From Magnetospirillum sp. XM-1 (GTDB lineage Bacteria > Pseudomonadota > Alphaproteobacteria > Rhodospirillales > Magnetospirillaceae): DNA of 64,000 bases. The position numbers and the translations under genes were made by a program. The notes under the pieces were generated by a model. The model made no database searches, was not told the origin of the DNA, and was given only the letters and a program-made list of their open reading frames with translations. This document shows positions 34,953 to 43,610 of this stretch, piece by piece; within the stretch, counting starts at the first letter, position 1, and every line of letters starts with the position of its first letter. Where the stretch lies: assembly GCF_001511835.1 (NCBI RefSeq), contig NZ_LN997848.1, positions 3,810,001 to 3,874,000 of the forward strand, written 5' to 3'.

Positions 34953-35756
34953 ATGGAACACGAAGACAGGGAATATTCCCGCATCCGCCGCCATGGCCCG
35001 GCCGATTTCGAAGGCATGCGCAAGGCCGGCCTTCTCGCCGCCCAGACCTTGGACTTCATCGCCCCCCACGTGGTGCCCGGCGTGACCACCGCCGAGCTGG
35101 ACCGCCTGTGCGCCGAGTTCATCACCTCCCGCGGCGCGGTCAACGCGCCCATGAACTACCGCGGCTTCCCCAAATCCATCTGCACCTCGGTCAACCACGT
35201 GGTCTGCCACGGCATTCCCGGCGAAAAGCGCCTGGAGGACGGCGACATCGTCAATATCGACGTGACGCCCATCGTCGACGGCTGGCACGGTGATTCGTCG
35301 CGCATGTACTACGTGGGCAAGGTGGGCGTGAAGGCCCGCAAGCTGGTGGAAGTCACCTACGAATCCCTGATGCGCGGCATCGAGGTGGTCAAGCCCGGCG
35401 CCACGCTGGGCGACATCGGCCACGCCATCCAGAGCTTCGCCGAAAAGCACCGCTTCTCGGTGGTGCGCGACTTCTGCGGCCACGGCCTGGGCCGCATCTT
35501 CCACGAGCCGCCCAACGTCATGCATTACGGCAATCCCGGCGAGGGCGCCGTGCTGGCCGAGGGGATGTTCTTCACCATCGAGCCCATGATCAACGCCGGC
35601 CGCTATGAAACCAAGATCCTGGCCGACGGCTGGACGGCGGTGACCAAGGACAAGTCCCTGTCCGCCCAGTTCGAGCACTCCATCGGCGTCACCGCCACCG
35701 GCTGCGAGATCTTCACCCTTTCGCCCGCCGGGCTGCACTGCCCCCCATATCAGTAG
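34953..35756 (+). CDS. map: Methionine aminopeptidase, type I
   Basis: A 267-residue enzyme removing N-terminal Met from new proteins. The five metal ligands are recognisable in NIDVTPIVDGWHGDSS (two Asp), FCGHGLGRIFHEPP (His), FFTIEPMIN (Glu) and SAQFEHSIGVT (Glu). An N-terminal extension of about 15 residues (MEHEDREYSRIRRHG) is slightly longer than in E. coli. Confidence 0.96.
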   Translation: MEHEDREYSRIRRHGPADFEGMRKAGLLAAQTLDFIAPHVVPGVTTAELDRLCAEFITSRGAVNAPMNYRGFPKSICTSVNHVVCHGIPGEKRLEDGDIVNIDVTPIVDGWHGDSSRMYYVGKVGVKARKLVEVTYESLMRGIEVVKPGATLGDIGHAIQSFAEKHRFSVVRDFCGHGLGRIFHEPPNVMHYGNPGEGAVLAEGMFFTIEPMINAGRYETKILADGWTAVTKDKSLSAQFEHSIGVTATGCEIFTLSPAGLHCPPYQ

Positions 35757-35784
35757 TTTGCGAAGGCGCCCGCCCCCATCTCGC

Positions 35785-35801
35785 CCCGCCCATTGGGCGG
35801 G
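35785..35801 (+). terminator. Hairpin after map
   Basis: CCCGCCC–ATT–GGGCGGG, a perfect 7-bp stem 28 bp after the map stop. No T-run follows, so termination strength is uncertain. Confidence 0.45.
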
Positions 35802-35917
35802 ATGGCGGAGGCATGCGGCATTGGGCCCCCCGCCTCGGGTGAGGAGCTTATGCTTTTTCTCCGTCGCTATGTGAGGTCCTTCACATTAGCCTATGCCGAA
35901 TGGGGGTATTGTGGCGG

Positions 35918-35939
35918 TGATGCGATCAGGTCCGCATCA
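35918..35939. promoter_or_regulatory. 7-bp inverted repeat before unknown paralog A
   Basis: TGATGCG and CGCATCA separated by ATCAGGTC, 60 bp before the start at 35999, in the A+T-rich leader of the gene. Position fits an operator or promoter element; no known consensus. Confidence 0.35.
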
Positions 35940-35998
35940 TTTTTGGTGATGGGCAATTCATCGCGTGTTAACGTTTCCTTACGGGGATTTGAGGCGCG

Positions 35999-37135
35999 AT
36001 GGGAGTTAAGGTTGACGCCATGACGGATACCGCGACAGCGGTCTTCAGAATCAACGGGACCCTCCAGGGGCCGGTTGTCGATATTCTCGGACAGTTCCTG
36101 CCGGAGCTGAAGGCCTTGCCGCGTGAGCAGGCCTATGACCGAACCCTCGACGACCTGGACCTGCTGTCCCGCTGCTTCCAGATCTTCCGCAAGGAACGCC
36201 CCCGCTTCCGCTACGTGCTGGTGGACGAACGCCGCCGACCGGTGAGCGAGGACAACGTCCCGCTTTCCTGCGGCCGCACCCTGGCCGAAGTCATCGCCAT
36301 GGTGGTGCGCACCGCCGCCAAACGCTATTTCCGCCGCAAGCTGTCGCCGTCCGCCGCCCGCGCCGAGGCCGAGGCCGAGGCCGCGGCCGAGGAAGCGCGC
36401 GCCCAGGCCGCCGCGCGCAGCCCCGCCGACGAGCTTTATGACGCCATCAAGGCCTACCTTCTGCATGAATGGCAGGTGCCGCTGGTTCCGGCCTATTCCG
36501 AGATGGACCCGGCCCTGGTCCGCCGGGTGGGAGCCAAGCTTCTCGATTGCCGCGAGGCCGATACCCTGGCCCGCCTGATCGCCGACCCCGACGCGCCGGT
36601 CCAGACCATGACGGAAGGGAGCCCGGCGACCACGCCGTCCACCTTCGCCGCGCCGTTCATCTCCCCCTTCGCCCCGGCGGCCAAGGCCCCGCTCACACCC
36701 GTCCAGCCGGTGGTCCATCCCCGCACGGCCAGCCTTGACGACGTGCTGACCCCCGACATGCAGCGCCTGCGCGCCGAGGCCTTCACCGAGACCCTGCTGG
36801 ATCCGGAAGTCCGCGCCGTGCTGCCCAACGCCGACCAGATCGTGCGTATCGGCGACCTTCTGCGCGGCGTCGGCGGCCAACCCGCCACCGCCCTGGTCGA
36901 AGGGCTGGGACTGCGCAAGGACCAGTTGGCGGTCATGCTGATGGTGGCCCAGGACTGTATCGGCAGCACGGTGTTCGGCCGCCTGTTCGGCCCGCGCGCC
37001 GACCCCGAGCTGGTCACCCGCATCGTCGAGCGGGCCAGGCTGCGCGGCATCGGCCCCACCACCGAGGTCATCGAATGCGCCATCTTCATGCGCGGCGTCT
37101 TCGCCCGCTTCGGCCACCGTTCGAGGCGCGACTAG
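35999..37135 (+). CDS. Unrecognised protein, paralog A of tandem pair
   Basis: A 378-residue soluble protein of no family known to me. It is clearly paralogous to the next gene. Shared blocks are: N-terminal GPVVDILGQFLPELKALPRE and RCFQIFR...RFRYVLVDE, then CGRTLAEVIAMVVRTAAKR (to about residue 115); a central LYDAIKAYLLHEWQVPLVPAYSEMDPALVRR region; and a C-terminal DDVLTPDMQRLRAEAF...LPNADQIVRI...LGLRKDQLAVM helical region (about 245–320). An Ala/Glu-rich stretch and a Pro-rich linker join the blocks. No signal peptide or membrane segment. GAGG precedes ATG 35999; ATG 36020 is an alternative. A PilZ gene follows the pair. Confidence 0.75.
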   Translation: MGVKVDAMTDTATAVFRINGTLQGPVVDILGQFLPELKALPREQAYDRTLDDLDLLSRCFQIFRKERPRFRYVLVDERRRPVSEDNVPLSCGRTLAEVIAMVVRTAAKRYFRRKLSPSAARAEAEAEAAAEEARAQAAARSPADELYDAIKAYLLHEWQVPLVPAYSEMDPALVRRVGAKLLDCREADTLARLIADPDAPVQTMTEGSPATTPSTFAAPFISPFAPAAKAPLTPVQPVVHPRTASLDDVLTPDMQRLRAEAFTETLLDPEVRAVLPNADQIVRIGDLLRGVGGQPATALVEGLGLRKDQLAVMLMVAQDCIGSTVFGRLFGPRADPELVTRIVERARLRGIGPTTEVIECAIFMRGVFARFGHRSRRD

Positions 37136-37189
37136 ACCGTGACGGCAACGGGCCGGCGCGGTCCAGCGCCGGCCTACTATTTGAATCGG

Positions 37190-37266
37190 CTTATACTTTA
37201 TGGATAAGAGACGAACTCAGCCCCGCCCCCGCCGGAGGCTGAATGGATTCAGTCTTATTGCATAAG
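37190..37266. promoter_or_regulatory. CTTAT/ATAAG dyads before paralog B
   Basis: Two dyads with CTTAT/ATAAG arms: 37190–37208 (9-base spacer) and 37254–37266 (CTTAT-TGC-ATAAG). They lie 87–163 bp before paralog B in its A+T-rich leader. They resemble, but do not match well, the TTTATGCMTAAA sites elsewhere in the window. Confidence 0.35.
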
Positions 37267-37352
37267 CATTCAAGGCCTGACATATCGTCACTTGGGAATT
37301 TGACCCGTTCGGCTTACCTTTCGGGGAGGTAGCGATTCGATCGGATTTCACC

Positions 37353-38576
37353 ATGCCGCGCCTTCCGTCCGAGGCCCAAGCCCGGATCGTCCGCCAGATC
37401 AACCTGACCCTCGAGGGTCCGGTGGCCGACGTCATGGCGCAGCTGGTTCCGGAATTGAAGAAGCTGCCGCGCCGCGGCGTGCTGCAATGCGTCCTCGATG
37501 ACCCGGACCTGCTGGACCGCTGCTTCAAGGCCTTCCGCGCCAATACCGAACGCTTCCGTCAATTGCTGGTGGACGAGCACGACGTGCCGGTGGAACAGGC
37601 CGACGCTTTGCTCGCCTGCGGCCGGTCCCTGGACGACGTGGTCTCCATGGTGGTGCGGACCTGCGCCAAGCGGCACTTCCGCAAGCGCCTGGACGGCGAC
37701 ACCCGCCCCTTGAAGGGCGGGGCCGAGCGCTCGGCGGCGCCCAAGGGCCTGATGGGCAAGCTGATGCGCCTTTTGTCCCTGTCCGCCACCGAAAAGGCAC
37801 CCAAGCGCAGCCGGGGCGAAGTGCTCTACGACGCCATGCAGGAGCATCTGATTCACGATTGGCAGGTGGCGCTCGTCCCTGAATATTCAACCTTGTCGCC
37901 GGCGCTGGTGAAGCGCCTGGGCAAGCGGATTCTCGACTACAAGGTGCCCGAGGACATCCGCCGCCTGAAGGAGAACCCGGCCGAATTGCCGGTGCCGTCC
38001 ACCCTGCCGGAAAACATCCCCGCCTTCCTGGTGCCGCCCGCCGCTCGCGCCGAGGCCACCAAGCCCGCCGACAAGCCCAAACCCGCCGCCATCTCGGGCG
38101 GTGACGTTCCCGCCCAGGTCCACGAGGTCAAGGCCGGCGGTGCCGCGGCTCCGGCCGCCAGCGGCGATCGCCGGGCCCGCATCGCCGATATTCTGACCCC
38201 CGACGGCAAGCGCCTGCGCTCGGCCGCCTTCACCATGGTGCTGCTCGACCCCGCCGTGCGCGCCGAACTGCCCAACGCCGACCAGACGGTGCGCATCACC
38301 GGCCTGCTGGCCGAGGTGGGCGGCCTGTCCACCAAGATGCTGGTGGGCGAGCTGGGCCTGCGCATGGACCAGTTGGCGGTGATGACGCTGATCATCTACG
38401 ACCTGATGGGCGAGGAGATGTTCAAGCGCTCGTTCGGCATTCCCGGCAACCTGGAATACGTCGCCAAGTTCGTCGAGCGCGCCAAGGCCGCCGGCATCAC
38501 CCAGGAAACCGCCTTGGGCGAAATTTCCGCCTTCACCCGCAAGACCTTCGCCAACGCGCCGCGCGCCGCGCAGTGA
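37353..38576 (+). CDS. Unrecognised protein, paralog B of tandem pair
   Basis: A 407-residue soluble protein, paralog of the gene at 35999. Conserved pieces include GPVADVMAQLVPELKKLPRR, the FRANTERFRQLLVDE block, CGRSLDDVVSMVVRTCAKR, LYDAMQEHLIHDWQVALVPEYS, LTPDGKRLRSAAFTMVLLDP, and LPNADQTVRITGLLAEVGG. The middle is longer than in paralog A, with a Lys/Pro/Ala-rich linker (about 235–265). Conservation of a charged N-terminal module and an all-helical C-terminal module in both copies shows selection on both. No function can be given. A 217-bp gap with its own dyads separates the two, so each may have its own promoter. Confidence 0.75.
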   Translation: MPRLPSEAQARIVRQINLTLEGPVADVMAQLVPELKKLPRRGVLQCVLDDPDLLDRCFKAFRANTERFRQLLVDEHDVPVEQADALLACGRSLDDVVSMVVRTCAKRHFRKRLDGDTRPLKGGAERSAAPKGLMGKLMRLLSLSATEKAPKRSRGEVLYDAMQEHLIHDWQVALVPEYSTLSPALVKRLGKRILDYKVPEDIRRLKENPAELPVPSTLPENIPAFLVPPAARAEATKPADKPKPAAISGGDVPAQVHEVKAGGAAAPAASGDRRARIADILTPDGKRLRSAAFTMVLLDPAVRAELPNADQTVRITGLLAEVGGLSTKMLVGELGLRMDQLAVMTLIIYDLMGEEMFKRSFGIPGNLEYVAKFVERAKAAGITQETALGEISAFTRKTFANAPRAAQ

Positions 38577-38675
38577 CCATCCCTTGTCGGTGATCAGCTG
38601 TTTACATGTAGCGCAAATGCCGTTTACCCCCATCCGCTATACCCATCGTATGTTCACGAGCAGGGAGCCGGCAGG

Positions 38676-39002
38676 GTGACGCAGATCAAGGAGCGGCGGC
38701 AGCACGCCCGCAAGATGGGGGATGGCCTCGCTGTGCTGATCGACGGGAAGGTTTTCCCGCTGCTGGACGTTTCCCTTGCCGGTCTCAGCTTCCAGGGAAA
38801 CGGCATGCGGCCGGGCGACCGCGTCCGGCTGACCTTGGCGGCGGTGCGCTCCCTCGACGATTGCGTCGAAGCCATGGTCACCGTCAAGGTGGCCGAAGGC
38901 GGCGTGATCCGCGGCGAATTTTCCCCCACTGCCAAGCTGATGCGCTACATCGTCGCCCATCTGGGCGAGATCACCGGGGCCGAGCCCGCCTATTTCCGCT
39001 GA
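38676..39002 (+). CDS. PilZ domain protein
   Basis: A 108-residue single PilZ domain starting at GTG 38676. The c-di-GMP-binding residues are in ERRQHARK (RxxxR) and DVSLAGLSF (D/NxSxxG). Such proteins are c-di-GMP receptors acting on motility, secretion or polysaccharide synthesis. It lies 99 bp after paralog B on the same strand. The receiver–GGDEF protein at the right end of the window is a possible source of signal for it. Confidence 0.8.
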   Translation: MTQIKERRQHARKMGDGLAVLIDGKVFPLLDVSLAGLSFQGNGMRPGDRVRLTLAAVRSLDDCVEAMVTVKVAEGGVIRGEFSPTAKLMRYIVAHLGEITGAEPAYFR

Positions 39003-39008
39003 CCTCTC

Positions 39009-39746
39009 TCAGTACAGGTGCTGGCCGCCGGTGACAAAGACCTCGGTGCCGGTGACATACTCGAAATCCGGGCCGCACAGCCGGAACACCGTTCCGGCCA
39101 CGTCCCCGGTCGTCCCCATGCGCTCCAGCGGAATACGCGGCACCAGCGCCTCGTATTCGGCGGAGATCATCTCGGTGCGAATCTCGCCCGGCGCCACCGC
39201 GTTGACCCGGACCCCCAATTGGGCCATCTCGGCCGCCATCTCGCGGGTCAGGCCCGACAGCGCCGCCTTCGAGGTGGAATAGGCCGATCCCGCGAAGGGA
39301 TGGACGTAATGCCCGGCGATGGAGGTGATGTTGACGATGGCGCCCCGGCCCCGGTGCAGGGCGCTGGCGAAGCCGCGCGCCAATCGCAGCGGTGCGAAGA
39401 AATTCAGCTCGAACACGTCCTTCCAGCCGTCGATGGGGCCGTTCAGCACCCCCAGGCGCTCCTTGTAGGGGGTCTTGGGGCTGACGCCGGCATTGTTGAC
39501 CAGGGCGTGCAGCGGCTCCGACCCCAGCCAGGCATTGGCCTTGGCGACGAAATCCTGGGCACCGGCGGGATCGGCCAGATCGGCGACGATATGGCAGGCC
39601 CAGTTGCGGTCGATCATGCATTCCTTGGGCACGTCGGCCCGGGCGCAGGTGATGACCCGCCAGCCCTCGGCAAGGAAACGCCGGGCGATGGCGTGGCCGA
39701 TGCCCCGCGACGCGCCGGTGACGACGACGGTCTTGGTCTCGCTCAT
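39009..39746 (-). CDS. Short-chain dehydrogenase/reductase
   Basis: A 245-residue classical SDR: NAD(P)-binding TGASRGIG at the N terminus, NNAG, catalytic Ser in NITSIAG and YxxxK in AYSTSKAAL. It ends in a FabG-like SDG-type strand VFVTGGQHLY. The substrate is unknown. Its start overlaps the sppA stop by 4 bases, so it is expressed with sppA. Confidence 0.85.
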   Translation of the reverse strand: MSETKTVVVTGASRGIGHAIARRFLAEGWRVITCARADVPKECMIDRNWACHIVADLADPAGAQDFVAKANAWLGSEPLHALVNNAGVSPKTPYKERLGVLNGPIDGWKDVFELNFFAPLRLARGFASALHRGRGAIVNITSIAGHYVHPFAGSAYSTSKAALSGLTREMAAEMAQLGVRVNAVAPGEIRTEMISAEYEALVPRIPLERMGTTGDVAGTVFRLCGPDFEYVTGTEVFVTGGQHLY

Positions 39747-41488
39747 CGCGGCCCCCTCAGGTCGGGGGCCCGCAGTTGGGCGCCCGGCGCCGAGCTCAGG
39801 ACGTCAAGCAGCGGCTGCAGGCGGGCCAGGATGCGCCGTTCCGCCACCCCGCCGCCCAGGCTCTCGGCCAGGATCTCCCAGGGCTTGCGCGGGCGGGGGA
39901 ACTCCACCAGGGTGACCGGGTCCTCGGCCTTGATCCCCGCCACCTGCCGCACTTGGGCCAGCGCCTCGGCCCAGCCGCCCAATCCGTCCACCAGACCGGA
40001 CTCCTTGGCGTCGGCCCCGGTCCAGATGCGCCCGCGCGCCAGCTTGTCCATCTTGGCCGCGTCCATGCGCCGCGCGTCGGCCGCCTTGCCGGTGAAATCG
40101 GCGTAGATATGGTCCAGCAGGGCGTCGATGCGGGCCTTGGCCTGGGGGCTGAAGGCCCGGTTGGCGCTCCAGATGCCGGCGTTTTCACCCCGGTGCATCT
40201 CGTCCCAGCTGATGCCCAGCTTCTTCCAGAATTCGTCCAGCACCACCTTGCCGGTGAACACCCCGATGGAACCGGTGATGGTTCCCGGCGCGGCGATGAT
40301 GCGGTCGGCCCCCATGGCGACGAAGTAACCGCCCGAGGCGGCGTAATCGCCCATGGACACCACCACCGGCTTGCCCGCCGCCCGGGCGCGGGCCACCTCG
40401 TGATGCACGGTGTCCGACGCGGTGTAGGAGCCGCCGGGGCTGTCGACCCGGAACAGGATGGCCTTGACCTTGTCGTCGTCCACGGCGTCGCGGAAGGCTT
40501 CGGCCACCGTGCGGGCGCCGAAATCGCCCTCGCCGTCCAGGCCGCGATGGGATTCGCCGCGATGGATGGCCCCCACCCCGGATATCAGGGCCACGCGGGC
40601 GCCGCGCGGGTGATCCAGGCTGGCGGCGTAGTCGGCCAGATCCATCTCCTCGGCCATCTCGGAGCCGGTGCCCACGACGGTCTCCAGGGCCTGGTCGCGG
40701 TAGCCCACCCGGTCCACCAGCCGGGCGGCCAGCGCCTCGGCGGGCAGGAACGGCCCCTGGCCCATCAGCTCTCGCACCTTGGCCTCGGGCAGGCCGCGCC
40801 CGGCGACGATGCCGGCGACGATCTGCTCGGACCAGGAGTCGAGCAGCCGCCCCAGATTTTCGCGGTGCGCCGGGGTGAAGCCGGTCTCGGTGAACATGTC
40901 GATGGCCGATTTGTATTCGTGGCGGCCCGAGAACTGCGCCTTGATGCCCAACAGGTCCAGGGTGCCCTTGATGAACGGGCTTTCCACCCACAGCCCGGTC
41001 AGGCCCACGTCGCCCGAGGGCTGCAGCCACACCTGGGAAAAGGCGGTGGCGAGGTAGTAGTCCAGCGTGCCCGAACCGCCCTCGCCCATGGTCTCGGCGA
41101 ACAGCACCGCCGGCTTGCCGCTGGCGCGGAAACGGGTCACCGCGTCGCGCAGATCCTGACGCCCCGCCAGTCCCAGGCCGGAATGGCCCATGGTGGCGAA
41201 CAGGCCGGTCACCCGCTTGTCGGCGGCGGCGCGGTCGATGGCCTCCACCACGCGGCGCAGGCCGTAGGAGCGCTCGCCCGCCAGTTCGGCCAGGGGGTTG
41301 CCCTCGGCGGTATCGCGGAACTTGGCGTCGAGGTCCAGGCTAAGGACCACCCGCTCGGGCACCTCGTCGGCGTCGCCCCCGGCCATGTGGATCGCCGCCC
41401 AGCTTCCCAGGCCGATCAGCCCCAGGAAAACCAGACCGGACACGGCCAGGAAGGTGACCAGGATTCGACCGAGACGGCGCATGCTCAT
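39743..41488 (-). CDS. sppA: Signal peptide peptidase SppA, 67K type
   Basis: A 581-residue protease with one N-terminal transmembrane helix (about residues 9–30) and two peptidase S49 repeats. The catalytic Ser is expected in the C-terminal repeat MGDYAASGGYFVAMGADRI and the Lys of the dyad in the N-terminal repeat (near SGRHEYKSAIDMF). It degrades leftover signal peptides in the inner membrane. Translationally coupled to the SDR gene downstream. Confidence 0.92.
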   Translation of the reverse strand: MSMRRLGRILVTFLAVSGLVFLGLIGLGSWAAIHMAGGDADEVPERVVLSLDLDAKFRDTAEGNPLAELAGERSYGLRRVVEAIDRAAADKRVTGLFATMGHSGLGLAGRQDLRDAVTRFRASGKPAVLFAETMGEGGSGTLDYYLATAFSQVWLQPSGDVGLTGLWVESPFIKGTLDLLGIKAQFSGRHEYKSAIDMFTETGFTPAHRENLGRLLDSWSEQIVAGIVAGRGLPEAKVRELMGQGPFLPAEALAARLVDRVGYRDQALETVVGTGSEMAEEMDLADYAASLDHPRGARVALISGVGAIHRGESHRGLDGEGDFGARTVAEAFRDAVDDDKVKAILFRVDSPGGSYTASDTVHHEVARARAAGKPVVVSMGDYAASGGYFVAMGADRIIAAPGTITGSIGVFTGKVVLDEFWKKLGISWDEMHRGENAGIWSANRAFSPQAKARIDALLDHIYADFTGKAADARRMDAAKMDKLARGRIWTGADAKESGLVDGLGGWAEALAQVRQVAGIKAEDPVTLVEFPRPRKPWEILAESLGGGVAERRILARLQPLLDVLSSAPGAQLRAPDLRGPR

Positions 41489-41510
41489 TTCACTCCGACC
41501 ATTGCCCCTG

Positions 41511-41550
41511 GATTAAAAAGAAAAAGGGCGGCTACGTCCAGCAGCCGCCC
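41511..41550 (-). terminator. Rho-independent terminator of rhodanese gene
   Basis: On the minus strand GGGCGGCT–GCTGGACGT–AGCCGCCC is followed by TTTTTCTTTTTAATC. It lies about 40 bp after the rhodanese stop and just before the sppA start, separating the two minus-strand genes. Confidence 0.85.
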
Positions 41551-41588
41551 GCAAGGTGGGGAAATGCTTGAGAGAGGAAGAAAAAACC

Positions 41589-41924
41589 TTAAGCAGCCGT
41601 CACGGTGGGCAGGCCGGCGTCGCGCCAAGCGTTGAGCCCGCCCTTCAGATGGACGGCCCAGCCCTGCCCCGAGGCGATCAGCTTGCGGGCCACGGCCGCC
41701 GAGCGCACGCCGCCCAGGCAGGAAATGATGATCTTGCGGCCGGGATAGCTGGGCCAGGTCTCCAGCTCGAAATCACTCATGGGATAGAGCACCGAACCCT
41801 CGATATGCTCCTCGGCGAACTCCTCGTCCTCACGCACGTCGACCAGCACCGCCTCGCCGGAGGCCAGCAAGGCCTGGACCTGGGTGGGTTCCAATTCGAT
41901 CAGACCGACTTCGGAAACGCTCAT
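41589..41924 (-). CDS. Rhodanese-like domain protein
   Basis: A 111-residue single-domain rhodanese. The active-site Cys is in IISCLGGVRSAAVA (about residue 69); other landmarks are VLVDVREDEEFAEEHIEGS and LKGGLNAWRDAGLP. The CLGGVRS loop matches the six-residue active-site loop of sulfurtransferases. Cytosolic, with its own terminator downstream. Confidence 0.88.
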   Translation of the reverse strand: MSVSEVGLIELEPTQVQALLASGEAVLVDVREDEEFAEEHIEGSVLYPMSDFELETWPSYPGRKIIISCLGGVRSAAVARKLIASGQGWAVHLKGGLNAWRDAGLPTVTAA

Positions 41925-42117
41925 GACGGGGTCCTCGCGCTCTTATTTCCCATGCTTGAGACCGTGATACACCACACCAATCTTGAATTCAACACAAATA
42001 ACAGCCGTAAAATAACTTTATCCATATATACAACATTATTTTTAGTGTGTTTGCGTCGCAGCATTGACGCCCGCCGCCCAGCCCCTTAATGTCCACCGGT
42101 TCCCGGCAGACATGACC

Positions 42118-42585
42118 ATGCGCACCGCACTCGCCCTCCTCGCCCTGCTGCTTTTGCCCCTCTCCGCCCCGGCCCAGGATTTCGGCCGGCTGGTGGCGCA
42201 GGTGGCGTTGCAGCCGCTGCCCGAAGCCGAGACGCCGGACATCGACCTGCTGTTGCGCACCCAGTGGAAGGCCTATTACAACGCCGGGGGAACCTATGGC
42301 TTCTTCCGCGATCAGGTGCGCGCCGGCCGGATCGACCTGAACGAGGACGGCCAGGCGGAACTGTTCATCCTGATCGACTCGCCCGCCTGGGCCTCGGCCA
42401 AGGGCTTTCCGCTGCTGGTGGCGGGCTGGACGCCCAAGGGCTGGACCGCCATCGGCTGGGGCTTCGCCGATTCCGACAGCGTGTTCGTCACCTCGGAACG
42501 CATCGACGGCTGGGCCACCATCCAGACTCCCACCCAGGCGCTGCAGCGGGTGGGAAAGAGCTATCAGGCCATCGACCGGCGTTAA
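42118..42585 (+). CDS. Secreted protein of unknown function
   Basis: A 155-residue protein with a Sec signal peptide ([20 protein letters not shown], cleaved near residue 19) and a periplasmic domain of about 135 residues. It contains [12 protein letters not shown], similar to the Asp-rich calcium-binding or FG-GAP-like strand. I do not recognise the family. ATG 42112 (MTMRT) is equally possible. It lies after a very A+T-rich 100 bp (41960–42055) that probably holds the promoter. Confidence 0.6.
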   Translation: MRTALALLALLLLPLSAPAQDFGRLVAQVALQPLPEAETPDIDLLLRTQWKAYYNAGGTYGFFRDQVRAGRIDLNEDGQAELFILIDSPAWASAKGFPLLVAGWTPKGWTAIGWGFADSDSVFVTSERIDGWATIQTPTQALQRVGKSYQAIDRR

Positions 42586-42702
42586 TTTCCTTGTGTTCCG
42601 CGCCGGGCCGGTCCATTCTGAGTCACGTCTTTCTACCTGCCGCAGATTCCCGCCAGGGAATCCGGCGCCGCTTCAGGTGTCATCGCCGGTCGAACGATTG
42701 AA

Positions 42703-42726
42703 CCCCTCGCATGAGAGCATGCGGGG
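42703..42726 (+). promoter_or_regulatory. 5'-leader hairpin of cold-shock gene
   Basis: CCCTCGCATG–AGAG–CATGCGGGG forms a stem of 9 pairs with one bulged T, 26 bases before the cspA start. Structured leaders control translation of many cold-shock genes; that role is inferred here. Confidence 0.5.
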
Positions 42727-42751
42727 TACTACTAGTTATTTGGAGGTTCCT

Positions 42752-42961
42752 ATGCCGAACGGCACCGTTAAGTGGTTCAATGCTACCAAGGGCTACGGCT
42801 TCATTCAGCCCGAGGACGGCTCGGCCGACATCTTCGTCCACATCTCCGCCGTCGAGCGGGCCGGCATCGGCAACCTGAAGGAAGGCCAGAAGCTCTCCTT
42901 CGAGACCGAGCGCGATCCGCGCAAGGGCAAGAGCTCTGCGGTCAATCTCAAGGCCCTCTAA
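42752..42961 (+). CDS. cspA: Cold-shock protein
   Basis: A 69-residue cold-shock domain. RNP1 is KGYGFIQP and RNP2 is DIFVHISAV. It starts [10 protein letters not shown] with TGGAGG 6 bases before the ATG. Acts as an RNA chaperone. Followed by a strong terminator. Confidence 0.96.
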   Translation: MPNGTVKWFNATKGYGFIQPEDGSADIFVHISAVERAGIGNLKEGQKLSFETERDPRKGKSSAVNLKAL

Positions 42962-42984
42962 GCCTTTCGAGACTGATTGGGAAG

Positions 42985-43013
42985 GGGCGCGGCCTTGGGG
43001 CCGCGCCCTTTTT
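42985..43013 (+). terminator. Rho-independent terminator of cspA
   Basis: GGGCGCGGCC–TTGG–GGCCGCGCCC followed by TTTTT: a perfect 10-bp stem with a T-run, 23 bp after the cspA stop. Confidence 0.93.
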
Positions 43014-43082
43014 CGTGCCGATTGCCCATCCCCGCCGGCGGGTTCATAGTGAAGGCATCCTGGGGAGAGCTGGGAGGCTCAC

Positions 43083-43520
43083 ATGCCGGTTCGATTGATC
43101 AGGGACGTCATCCGCAACCAGACCGTTCTCACCATGCCCGCCGCCGCCACCGTGCGCGAGGCGGCCCGCCATATGAAGGCTCGTCAGGTGGGTGCGGTGA
43201 TGGTCGTCGACCACCACGGCAAGCTGCAGGGCATCTTCACCGAACGCGATTGCCTGTTCCGCGTCCTGGCCGAGGGGGTGAACCCCGACACCACCACGCT
43301 GGCCCTGGTGATGACCGCCGATCCCTACACCATCACCGCCGACCGCAAACTGGGCCACGCGCTGCACATGATGCACGACAACGGTTTTCGCCACATCCCG
43401 GTGGTGGACCACGGCATTCCGGTGGGCATGGTCTCCATCCGCGACGCGCTGGGCTCGGAACTCAGCAACTTCGAGCGGGAAGTGGTGAAGAAAAAGGAAC
43501 TGGGCGAAATCCTGGGATAG
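43083..43520 (+). CDS. Tandem CBS domain protein
   Basis: A 145-residue protein made of two CBS domains (about 8–60 and 72–130), with VGAVMVVDHHGKLQGIFTERD and FRHIPVVDHGIPVGMVSIRD. CBS pairs bind adenosyl ligands such as AMP or ATP. No fused catalytic domain, so it is a stand-alone sensor module. Independent transcription is likely, since a terminator lies just upstream. Confidence 0.88.
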   Translation: MPVRLIRDVIRNQTVLTMPAAATVREAARHMKARQVGAVMVVDHHGKLQGIFTERDCLFRVLAEGVNPDTTTLALVMTADPYTITADRKLGHALHMMHDNGFRHIPVVDHGIPVGMVSIRDALGSELSNFEREVVKKKELGEILG

Positions 43521-43610
43521 CCTTTGCCGCTAAGCCTCTTTCGTGTATGTAGGGGTGCCGTGGCCCGATTCTCGCGCCACCAATCCGTTCACCCACGATA
43601 CGAGGACCGC

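Noticed and set aside
36361..36420. GCCGAGGCC repeats as a CRISPR-like or regulatory array
   Set aside because: They are short codon repeats encoding an Ala/Glu-rich linker in frame; no spacers.
37190..37266. CTTAT/ATAAG dyads as members of the MarR operator set
   Set aside because: Arms and spacing differ (9 and 3 bases) and the gene behind is unrelated; kept only as a local dyad.
42010..42030. TTTATCCATATA as another MarR-type operator
   Set aside because: The right arm does not match, and it lies in a generally A+T-rich stretch before a gene unrelated to the aromatic loci.
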